Shown here: positions 1-5,775 of the stretch, piece by piece
How the letters are laid out: each line of letters begins with the position of its first letter
Position numbering within the stretch: position 1 is the first letter of the stretch
DNA from: an uncultured Oscillibacter sp.
GTDB taxonomy: Bacteria > Bacillota > Clostridia > Oscillospirales > Oscillospiraceae
Direction: 5' to 3'
DNA length: 6,448 nucleotides
NCBI GenBank assembly: GCA_946183175.1
Contig: CAMHBH010000119.1
Span: 1-6,448 of the forward strand
Program-made: the position numbers and the translations under genes
Notes under the pieces: model-generated
The model's database searches: none
What the model saw: the letters and a program-made list of their open reading frames with translations, nothing else
What the model was told of the DNA's origin: nothing

Positions 1-122
1 GTATCCACAAGCCGGACTGTTCCTCCGTCAACGAGATGAACCCGAAAAACCGTGAGCGGACAAACCAGAGTATTGAGGAACTGGAGGCGGAAGGCTACGT
101 AAAGTGTAAGCGTTGCTTCTGA
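1..122 (+). CDS. C-terminal fragment of a protein ending in an Ada-like Zn-binding domain
   Basis: An open frame runs in from the left edge (first whole codon at 3) and stops at TGA 120-122, giving 39 visible residues. It begins IHKPDCSSV, continues through a charged middle with EELEAEGY, and ends CKRCF. This H-x3-C ... GY-x2-C-x2-C layout (H2, C6, C35 and C38 of the fragment) resembles the small metal-binding module named after Ada. That module is also found at the C-termini of various nucleases, ComEC-like proteins and uncharacterised membrane proteins. The family is recognised by motif only, and the rest of the protein lies outside the window, so its function cannot be given. It converges on citC, whose stop begins 5 nt downstream, and no terminator fits between them. 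Confidence 0.6.
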   Translation, partial: IHKPDCSSVNEMNPKNRERTNQSIEELEAEGYVKCKRCF

Positions 123-127
123 GCAAT

Positions 128-1159
128 TCAATAATGCGCCACGTCGGAGGCCCGCCGGATACGTTCCAGTATCGGCGCGGCCTCCGTACTCGTGAAATAG
201 CGGTACGTACTCTCCGGTACCAGTGCTTTGAGCGTGTCGAAATCGCCGCGCCGTATCGCCTGCCGTACTGTACTGGCGCTGATGACCGCGCCGCCGTACT
301 CCTTGCGCGGTATCTCGACACACGCAACCCCCGCTTTCGGCAACGCCTCCTTCATGATTCGATTGTAAAGCCCCGTCACCTGACTGGCCGGCTCCTCGCC
401 GACGTAGCGCGTCCGGATGTCCAGCGCGGACGCGATTTTTACGAATACCTGTAAGTCAAGTTTCGCCTGTCCCTCTATGACGGCGGTCTCGTCGCGGAGA
501 AAGTAACTGGGGAACGTCGCCGCGCTGACGATGTACGGCCCGCTCTCGTGCGGTACGACGTTCCGCAAATGCGCGGTGCCCTCGCGAATCAGCCGCGCCC
601 GTACGGAATACGGTACCAGGCTGGCGTCCTCGCTGACCATAAACAGGTGCAGCGTGTCACAGGCGGCGGAGGCCGTTTCCACTAAGTAAAGGTGCCCGAG
701 CGTGAAGGGGTTCGCGTTCATGACCACCGCCGCCGAATTTCCCGGGCGTCTCGTCTCCGACAGCTTCCGCAAATACTCCGAAAAGCCGTCGCGGCGGTTC
801 TCCATGAATACCAGCGTATCCTCTACGCGCGCGATTTCGTGGAAACCCAGGTCGGCGAAAAACTTCGCGGCGTCCGGCTTCGTGTACAGGAACAGCCGGA
901 AATTCCCGCGCGCCGCCTGTACCGCCATTAAATGCGTGACAATCTCGTTGAGCAGTCCCTCGCCCTGATGGTCTCCGCTGACCGCGAAACAGCGGAGCGT
1001 ATTCCCGAAACAGCTCCCCGTGGCGATTGCGTGATAGTCGTCGTCGTACATGACACAGGTATAGTCAAGGTTGCGGTCGCGCCGGATACCCTCCCGCGCG
1101 AGCAGGGCGTCGACTTCCGCGAGGCCGCGCCTGTCCGTGGCCCGTACTTCCGAAATCAT
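128..1159 (-). CDS. citC: [citrate (pro-3S)-lyase] ligase, CitC
   Basis: CitC uses acetate and ATP to acetylate the thiol of the 2'-(5''-phosphoribosyl)-3'-dephospho-CoA group on the CitD carrier subunit, switching citrate lyase on. The 343-aa product has the family's usual length and two-part build. The N-terminal GNAT-like region is roughly residues 1-125 (GDHQGEGLLNEIV at 62-74, LFLYTKPDAAKFFADLGF at 89-106). The C-terminal nucleotidyltransferase domain carries the HxGH-type motif NPFTLGH (150-156) and ISASTVR (293-299), the expected ATP-binding signatures. The frame stays open upstream to about 2083, but the ATG at 1159 is the start: it overlaps the citXG stop as TGATG and is preceded by AGGGGGGA inside the citXG end. 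The frame upstream of it reads as out-of-frame citXG. This gives translational coupling to citXG. It is the last gene of its transcription unit. Confidence 0.95.
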   Translation of the reverse strand: MISEVRATDRRGLAEVDALLAREGIRRDRNLDYTCVMYDDDYHAIATGSCFGNTLRCFAVSGDHQGEGLLNEIVTHLMAVQAARGNFRLFLYTKPDAAKFFADLGFHEIARVEDTLVFMENRRDGFSEYLRKLSETRRPGNSAAVVMNANPFTLGHLYLVETASAACDTLHLFMVSEDASLVPYSVRARLIREGTAHLRNVVPHESGPYIVSAATFPSYFLRDETAVIEGQAKLDLQVFVKIASALDIRTRYVGEEPASQVTGLYNRIMKEALPKAGVACVEIPRKEYGGAVISASTVRQAIRRGDFDTLKALVPESTYRYFTSTEAAPILERIRRASDVAHY

Positions 1160-2481
1160 CAGCTTTCCCCCCTCAGAAAGTGCAACATCCAGCACAGCGA
1201 CAGCAAATCGGCGCTCCCCCCCGGCGACAGGTTCCGCCGTGTAAAGTCGCGGTCGAGTGCGCGTAAGGTGTCGGCGTCCGCGCCCGACAGCGTGCGCAAG
1301 TCCGCGACAACCGCCTTGCAAGTCTCCATACCGCCCCGCGCAAGCAGATTCGTATCGGCGGTGTGAAGGAGTATCGACAATAGCGCCGCGCCGCCCGCCT
1401 CGTCCGGCGATTTCCCCGCCGCTAAATCCGCTTCCAGTACGGGCAAACCGTATTCCAATACCGCCGGAAAGCCCGCCTCCGCCTCTCCGCGTACTCCCGT
1501 TACGCCGTACTCTTTGTAAAGCCGCTCCCCGGCGGTGTCCGTACTCCCGGAGAAGTCGCGCCCCGACAGCCCCCGCGCCATGTCCGACACCTCCGACAGT
1601 ACCGCTTCCGGAATACGCCACAAGTCGCGGTCGAGACGCCCCAGCGCGCCGCAGAGCAGGCCCATGGAGAATATCGCGCCCTTGTGCGTGTTGACGCCGC
1701 CCGTCGCCGACAGCATTTCGATTTCCGCCACTTTGCCCCGGAGGCGTAGCGCGTCGAACGTCTCGCGGGCCGGGCGCGCGGCGGTACGCTGTCCGGTACG
1801 GGCGCAGTCGGCGAAATACGGCCACAGCGCCGACGTACTCCGCAGAAACGTGTAGATGTCCATATCGCGGTGACTGCCGCTGTTGTCGCGGTCGACAAGC
1901 CCCGGCTTCGGCGTCACGCAGACTTCGTAGAGTAGCGCGCGGCACGCAAGCCCCGCGACGGTTTCGGCGTCGTGCCGCGACAGCGCCGCGTCTAAAATTT
2001 CGCGCGTCCGCTCCCGCAGTTCCGCCACGGTGTGTATACGCCGGCTCGCGCAGGCTTTCGCGTCCCCGCCGCAAATCAGGCACCGACGCGGTACGGCCCT
2101 GTCCAGCTTGACGCCCTCCGGCGACAGTACGTCCATGTCGAACAGCCGCCCGAGTTCGCCGTACTCCTCGACTTCCTCCGTCAGCCGCTTCAAACGCGCC
2201 GCGTCGGTATCGACCACGTACAGCCCCTCACAGCCCGTCCGTGTGTCGATACGCTCCTCGTGTACGCAAGCCACGCGCGCCCGCGCGAACTGTCCGTGTA
2301 GAAGGCGCTCGCCCAGCAGGAAACCCCGCCGTATGCGCGGACTGTTCTTGACGGGCCCCGCGATATTCATCGTGTACGACACCAGCGGCATACCGTATTC
2401 CGATAACAAGTCCTGTTGCCGCGCGGCGCGGCGTTCACGCGCTTCCAGTACCTCCGGAAGCGTCACTTCCCGTTCTTCCAT
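1159..2481 (-). CDS. citXG: CitXG fusion: CitX transferase + CitG synthase
   Basis: This is a bifunctional enzyme for the citrate lyase prosthetic group. CitG condenses ATP with dephospho-CoA to triphosphoribosyl-dephospho-CoA, and CitX attaches it to a serine of CitD. The 440-aa product equals a CitX (about 180 aa) plus a CitG without a gap. The CitX half shows GELGRLFDMDV (108-118) and a cysteine cluster RRCLICGGDAKAC (132-144). The CitG half shows VTPKPGLVDRDNSGSHRDMD (189-208) and ATGGVNTHKGAIFSMG (259-274). The start is ATG 2481, behind GGGAGGG with a short spacer. An in-frame TTG at 2493 would put that SD inside the gene. Such fusions are known in Haemophilus and some anaerobes. The gene lies just downstream of a hairpin and is cut off from citF by the AT-rich block. 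It overlaps citC by one base. Confidence 0.95.
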   Translation of the reverse strand: MEEREVTLPEVLEARERRAARQQDLLSEYGMPLVSYTMNIAGPVKNSPRIRRGFLLGERLLHGQFARARVACVHEERIDTRTGCEGLYVVDTDAARLKRLTEEVEEYGELGRLFDMDVLSPEGVKLDRAVPRRCLICGGDAKACASRRIHTVAELRERTREILDAALSRHDAETVAGLACRALLYEVCVTPKPGLVDRDNSGSHRDMDIYTFLRSTSALWPYFADCARTGQRTAARPARETFDALRLRGKVAEIEMLSATGGVNTHKGAIFSMGLLCGALGRLDRDLWRIPEAVLSEVSDMARGLSGRDFSGSTDTAGERLYKEYGVTGVRGEAEAGFPAVLEYGLPVLEADLAAGKSPDEAGGAALLSILLHTADTNLLARGGMETCKAVVADLRTLSGADADTLRALDRDFTRRNLSPGGSADLLSLCWMLHFLRGES

Positions 2482-2484
2482 ATT

Positions 2485-2491
2485 CCCTCCC
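2485..2491 (-). promoter_or_regulatory. Ribosome binding site fixing the citXG start
   Basis: The minus strand reads GGGAGGG followed by AAT and then ATG at 2481. The anti-SD match is strong but close to the start (4 nt after the GGAGG core). It rules out the in-frame TTG at 2493, which is used by longest-ORF callers. The site begins 9 nt beyond the base of the hairpin at 2501-2534, so folding of that hairpin or transcript ends near it could affect citXG expression. Confidence 0.75.
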
Positions 2492-2500
2492 AATAAAAGG

Positions 2501-2534
2501 AAAAGGACTGTCTCAAAAATAAGACAGCCCCTTT
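2501..2534 (-). terminator. Intrinsic terminator-like hairpin between the 83-aa gene and citXG
   Basis: Minus-strand RNA forms a 13-bp stem, AAAGGGGCUGUCU paired with AGACAGUCCUUUU, around an 8-nt loop. It has two G-U wobbles and is followed by a pyrimidine-rich CCUUUUAUU. On the plus strand the same wobbles become A-C mismatches, so the element is built for minus-strand RNA. It lies 25 nt after the stop of the 83-aa gene, the expected place for its terminator. It also sits in the leader of citXG, so citXG-citC either depends on read-through or has a promoter that is not apparent here. It shares its stem sequence with the hairpin at 4153-4184. Confidence 0.75.
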
Positions 2535-2559
2535 ATTTTGTGGAGCGCACAAATCGAAA

Positions 2560-2811
2560 TTAGCGGTTTGGCGGATATTTTGTGCCACGAAAGCCGGAAT
2601 TTGTGTTGTGTCCCACGATTTTTTCCAGTTTTCCGCTACTATCGTACCAAAATTCATAAGTGTCGTGCCCTTTGGCATTCTTCATCGGGACTAACATCTG
2701 GACATAGCGTCCCATGTCTTTATAAATCACGCCGCTGGGGTCTTGGATAGCATCATATTTCAGCATATCCAAAATTGTGAGTTTCGCATTCTTTACGTCA
2801 AAATATCCCAT
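2560..2811 (-). CDS. Uncharacterised 83-aa protein
   Basis: I do not recognise the family. The gene is supported by a textbook AAAGGAGGA six nt before ATG 2811, a perfect consensus promoter just upstream, and a hairpin terminator 25 nt after the TAA at 2560-2562. The protein is small and slightly basic, and has no signal peptide or membrane segment. It starts MGYFDVKNAKLTILDMLKYD, which looks helical. A region rich in likely beta strands follows (VIYKDMGRYVQMLVPM around 28-43, TYEFWYDSSGKLEKIVGH around 51-68), then a Gly/Pro/Asn-rich tail. The Tyr-Asp-x-x-Gly-Lys-Leu turn resembles ones seen in beta-hairpin repeats, but this is too little for a family call. It diverges from the 379-aa gene and may be its functional partner. 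The overlapping frame at 2463-2678 has no such signals. Confidence 0.75.
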   Translation of the reverse strand: MGYFDVKNAKLTILDMLKYDAIQDPSGVIYKDMGRYVQMLVPMKNAKGHDTYEFWYDSSGKLEKIVGHNTNSGFRGTKYPPNR

Positions 2812-2838
2812 GCAAATCCTCCTTTGCCAATATATAAA

Positions 2839-2866
2839 ATTATACTCAAATATGATTATATGTCAA
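2839..2866 (-). promoter_or_regulatory. Consensus housekeeping-sigma promoter for the 83-aa gene
   Basis: The minus strand has TTGACA (2866-2861), a 16-bp spacer and TATAAT (2844-2839). Both hexamers match the sigma70/sigmaA consensus exactly. Transcription would start near 2832, giving a leader of about 20 nt that contains the SD. If the downstream hairpin leaks, this promoter could also feed citXG-citC. Confidence 0.8.
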
Positions 2867-2949
2867 GAATCCGCTCTTACTTCAAGAGGAATTTGTCATT
2901 ATATCTAAAAAAACACGAAAATCAGACACAAAAATAGCTATAATTTACA

Positions 2950-2977
2950 TTGACACACAATATTTATTTGCTAAAAT
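2950..2977 (+). promoter_or_regulatory. Extended -10 promoter for the 379-aa gene
   Basis: TTGACA at 2950-2955 is followed 16 bp later by TAAAAT at 2972-2977, one mismatch from TATAAT. The TG at 2969-2970 gives an extended -10. The predicted start near 2984 leaves a short leader to the SD at 2995-3002. The two divergent -35 boxes are about 83 bp apart, and that gap is A-rich with no clear operator palindrome. Confidence 0.75.
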
Positions 2978-3007
2978 TAATTATCATGTGTTTTAAGGGT
3001 GATTGTT

Positions 3008-4147
3008 ATGGATACGCAAGATTTGAAAGAATATCTTGGTATGGTTGTCGATATGGAGGCAAATTGTCACCTCTTAGAGACACTCAAACAAGAATTAAGG
3101 GGAGAGTTGGCGTCTATTCAAGCCCCTCGCCCTAGTACTTTTGCGCTTCCAAGCAGACCTGTTGAGCCTGTAAAGCCTAAAATGCCCTCAAAACCCAAAA
3201 TGCCTGAAAGACTTAATTGGTCTTATGTCCTCGTTTATATGCTATTAGGTGCTTTAGGGAGTATCGTATTAGCAATGGCAGTACCGTGCATATTTGCGCT
3301 AATATTCTTCCCGTTTGATTTAATATGGGATTTACTTGCTCTTTCTATCGGTCACACTAACTTTCCCGCTATATCAAACACTATAGGACTTTGTATAGAA
3401 ATCGCCGTGCATTGTTTCAAATTTGCGCTAAAATATGCCGTTTTACCCGGAGCTGTAATTGTAGGATTTATGGAATTTTGCAAATTACATACTGACTTTG
3501 AACAAGCGGACTGTAAATATAAGGAAGAATTGAGCGAATACAACCGCAAGTACAATGAAGTATCCGATAATTACAAGCAAAGTATGCGGCAGTTTCAATC
3601 CGATATAACAGCGTATCAAAAGGCTAAAAAGCAATACCAACTTTCTGTTCAAGAAGATAACGAGCGTGTTCAGGTGGAGACTGTAAATAATGAAAAAAGA
3701 CGCTCCTTTTTGAAAAGGGCGTTAGGCGATTTGGAGAAAAGGACGGAAGAAGCAAAGAAATGTCTGAGAGATTTATATAAGGGTGATATTATTTTCCCTA
3801 AGTATCAGAATATAATAGGGGTCTGTGCCATTTATGAGTATATTTGCGCTGGAAGATGTTCCACACTTGGTGAAGCGTATAATATTCTGGAAATGGAAAA
3901 GAGACTGGACTGCATGATTACTCAATTAGAGTCAATTCGTGCAAATCAATATGAATTGTTCAAGGTACTCCAAACAAACCAACAAATACTATCCGATATT
4001 GAAAATTCTAATCGAAAAATCCTCCAAAGAATAATTGAAGGAAATCGGAAACTTGATGACATTCAATCGGACAAGTTATCTTCATATTATGAAGAACTTG
4101 AACGAAAAGAACGCGACTATAAAAACCGCAAAGACCATTTTCAGTAA
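3008..4147 (+). CDS. Membrane-anchored coiled-coil protein of unknown function
   Basis: The 379-aa product runs in this order: an N-terminal helical segment (MDTQDLKEYLGMVVDMEANC, to about 38); a Pro/Lys linker with PVKPKMPSKPKMP (54-66); a hydrophobic region with about two long membrane stretches (roughly 72-113 and 124-158); a highly charged coiled coil (about 161-258); a conserved-looking block FPKYQNIIGVCAIYEYICAG (263-282) followed by RCSTLGEAYNILEME; and a second coiled coil to the end. The FPKY...IYEY..xGRCxTL...GAYN.-type block recalls a recurrent uncharacterised protein family of Bacillota, from memory only. No enzyme motif is visible. ATG 3008 follows AAGGGTGA (2995-3002); an in-frame GTG at 2999 lies within that SD and is less likely. 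Codons are AT-rich, unlike the flanking cit genes. The gene converges on citF with 50 nt between the stops. Confidence 0.85.
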   Translation: MDTQDLKEYLGMVVDMEANCHLLETLKQELRGELASIQAPRPSTFALPSRPVEPVKPKMPSKPKMPERLNWSYVLVYMLLGALGSIVLAMAVPCIFALIFFPFDLIWDLLALSIGHTNFPAISNTIGLCIEIAVHCFKFALKYAVLPGAVIVGFMEFCKLHTDFEQADCKYKEELSEYNRKYNEVSDNYKQSMRQFQSDITAYQKAKKQYQLSVQEDNERVQVETVNNEKRRSFLKRALGDLEKRTEEAKKCLRDLYKGDIIFPKYQNIIGVCAIYEYICAGRCSTLGEAYNILEMEKRLDCMITQLESIRANQYELFKVLQTNQQILSDIENSNRKILQRIIEGNRKLDDIQSDKLSSYYEELERKERDYKNRKDHFQ

Positions 4148-4152
4148 AACTC

Positions 4153-4184
4153 AGGGGGCTATCTCATTCAAGAGACAGCCCCCT
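4153..4184 (-). terminator. Hairpin after citF
   Basis: A 13-bp stem has arms 4153-4165 and 4172-4184 and a 6-nt loop. As minus-strand RNA, AGGGGGCUGUCUC pairs fully with GAGAUAGCCCCCU through one G-U wobble; on the plus strand that pair is an A-C mismatch. It starts 13 nt after the citF stop and is followed by GAGUUUUACUG, a weak U-tract, so termination may be partial. On the plus strand no T-run follows, so it is probably a poorer terminator for the 379-aa gene. The sequence is closely related to the hairpin upstream of citXG. Confidence 0.65.
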
Positions 4185-4197
4185 CATCATGTGCGGT

Positions 4198-5760
4198 TCA
4201 GTCCTCAAACGCGAAATCCTTCGCCTCGCGCACTACGTCCATAATGGTACCGTCGCGGGCCTCGATAATCCCTACGACGCGCTCGCCGAACTCCACCTTG
4301 CGCGGTTCGCCGACGATGGAATAGGCAATGTCGCGGAGTTCCTCGATGGTCTTCAGCGGAATCTTGCCGCAGGCCTTCAGGGCGTCGAGAATGTCCTGCC
4401 GCGCCGGGTTGACCGCTACGCCGTAGTCCGTCACGACTACGTCGATGGATTCGCCCGGGGTCGTGACCGTCGTCACGTCCGTGCAAATCGCCGGAATACG
4501 CCCCTGCAACAGCGGACAAATGACAATCGCGCATTTCGCGCCCTGTGCGGTGTCGGGATGTCCGCCCTGCGCGCCCGTAATCATGCCGTCCGAGCCTACG
4601 ACCACGTTGCAGTTGAAATGTACGTCGACTTCCAGCGACGCGAGCACCACGTAGTCCAGCTTATTGACGAACGCGCCCTTGTTGAGCGGGTTGGCGTAGG
4701 CCCCCGCCGTAATCCGGTGGTGGTTGACGTTCCGCAGACTTGCCACGGCGTCAAGGTCGAAGTCCTGCACGTCGAGCATGACGCGGGCCATACCGTCGTC
4801 GAGGAGTTTGCACATGGCTTTCGTCAGGCCGCCGACGCCGAAGCCCATCTTGATATTGCGCTCCCGCATGATTTCGGCCAGGTACTGCGTCGAGGCAATC
4901 GACGCCCCGCCGACGCCCGTCTGATACGAAAAGCCATCCTTAAACCACGGCGTGTTTACCACGACATCCGTACAGTATTGGGCCATTAACAATTTACGCT
5001 GGTCGGTGGTGGGTTTCGCCGCGCCCGTGGCGATTTTCGACGGTATGCCGATTTCGTCCACGACGACCACGTAGTCAATTTTCGTCTGGGAGATGTGCGC
5101 GGGCAGATTCGGGTACGGTACCAGGCAGTCCGTGATTGCCACGCAGTAATTGGCGTGGTTGCCGTCCACGATTGCATACGACAGCACGCCGCAGTCGGCC
5201 TTCCCGCCGATTCCGCGACAGTTGCCGTAGTCGTCGCAGGTCGGCGCGCCGATAAAGGCGATGTCGATTTTGCTTTCGCCGGTGGTAATCGCCCGGACGC
5301 GCCCGCCGTGCGAACGCATGATTGCGAGGCCTTTCAGCTTGCCCTTGGAAATCGACTCCCCGATTTTGCCGCGCACGCCCGACGATTCAATATTCGTAAT
5401 CGTGCCGTCCTCAATCATGGGCACGAGCGGGTCGTGGGCCTTGCCCAGTGAACTGGCGCAAATCGTGATGTCCTTGAGGCCCATGTCATGAATTTCCTTC
5501 ATGACCATGTTGACAATCAGGTCGCCCTCGCGGAAATGGTGGTGGAATGAGACCGTCATGCCGTCGTGGGCGCCGCACTTCTCCAGCGCCTCCCGGATAC
5601 TCTTCAGCAGTTTGCTGTGGCGGTTGTCCATGACGGGCCGGATGGACGGCCCCGCCTTCGTGAAAATCTTGCCTTCCTTGTAGAAATTGCCCTGGAACGG
5701 CTCCTTGCCCGTGATTTTCAGGATTTCATCGGGAATGTCTCTGCCTACCGCGTTAATCAT
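4198..5760 (-). CDS. citF: Citrate lyase alpha subunit (citrate CoA-transferase), CitF
   Basis: CitF exchanges the acetyl group on the ACP subunit for citrate, forming citryl-ACP and acetate, and works in the cytoplasmic CitDEF complex. The product is 520 aa, a normal family length, and is intact. Recognisable blocks are FHHHFREGDLIVNMV (72-86), GAPTCDDYGNCRGIGG (171-186), GVGGASIAST (282-291), GSDGMITGAQGGHPDTAQGA (389-408) and TDYGVAVNPARQD (444-456). The last two are typical of the CoA-transferase-like fold of CitF. The start is ATG 5760, behind GAGGGGGCGGAAGTT and 15 nt after the citE stop, so the two are surely co-transcribed. The TGA at 4198-4200 is followed by a hairpin. In uninterrupted operons citX or citG often comes next; here the AT-rich block intervenes. 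Confidence 0.97.
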   Translation of the reverse strand: MINAVGRDIPDEILKITGKEPFQGNFYKEGKIFTKAGPSIRPVMDNRHSKLLKSIREALEKCGAHDGMTVSFHHHFREGDLIVNMVMKEIHDMGLKDITICASSLGKAHDPLVPMIEDGTITNIESSGVRGKIGESISKGKLKGLAIMRSHGGRVRAITTGESKIDIAFIGAPTCDDYGNCRGIGGKADCGVLSYAIVDGNHANYCVAITDCLVPYPNLPAHISQTKIDYVVVVDEIGIPSKIATGAAKPTTDQRKLLMAQYCTDVVVNTPWFKDGFSYQTGVGGASIASTQYLAEIMRERNIKMGFGVGGLTKAMCKLLDDGMARVMLDVQDFDLDAVASLRNVNHHRITAGAYANPLNKGAFVNKLDYVVLASLEVDVHFNCNVVVGSDGMITGAQGGHPDTAQGAKCAIVICPLLQGRIPAICTDVTTVTTPGESIDVVVTDYGVAVNPARQDILDALKACGKIPLKTIEELRDIAYSIVGEPRKVEFGERVVGIIEARDGTIMDVVREAKDFAFED

Positions 5761-5775
5761 AACTTCCGCCCCCTC

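Larger units (their letters stand above)
2535..4152. other. AT-rich two-gene block interrupting the citF-citXG junction
   Basis: Composition changes sharply at both sides: the flanking cit genes are GC-rich with G/C-ending codons, while this block is AT-rich with A/T-ending codons. It contains two divergent genes with their own promoters and lies between two related hairpins. citF, citX and citG are often neighbours in cit operons, so an insertion is the simplest explanation. No transposase, integrase, terminal inverted repeat beyond the hairpins, or obvious target-site duplication is visible. The means of entry is therefore unknown and the edges given are approximate. Confidence 0.6.

Noticed and set aside
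1160..2083. Open frame continuing upstream of citC that would make a 651-aa protein
   Set aside because: The upstream part is the shifted frame of citXG, Arg/Gly/Ala-rich and without family motifs. citC has a clear ATG with an SD and a TGATG junction at 1159.
2463..2678. 71-aa minus-strand frame across the citXG start, the hairpin and the 83-aa gene
   Set aside because: It has no SD, spans the terminator hairpin and overlaps two better-supported genes in other frames.
2939..2944. TATAAT on the plus strand as a second promoter for the 379-aa gene
   Set aside because: No acceptable -35 box lies 15-19 bp upstream, whereas TTGACA/TAAAAT nearby is complete.
2812..3007. Small RNA, riboswitch or operator in the divergent intergenic region
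   Set aside because: The sequence is A-rich and the two promoters and RBSs account for most of it. I found no stable stem, palindrome or known riboswitch core.
2535..4152. Transposon, phage or CRISPR element
   Set aside because: There is no transposase, integrase or spaced repeats, and no target-site duplication could be seen at the edges. Only composition and arrangement argue for insertion.
4189..4989. Long plus-strand frames opposite citF (266 aa and others) and opposite citXG
   Set aside because: They are antisense shadows produced by GC-rich codon structure. The minus strand encodes unmistakable CitF and CitXG there.
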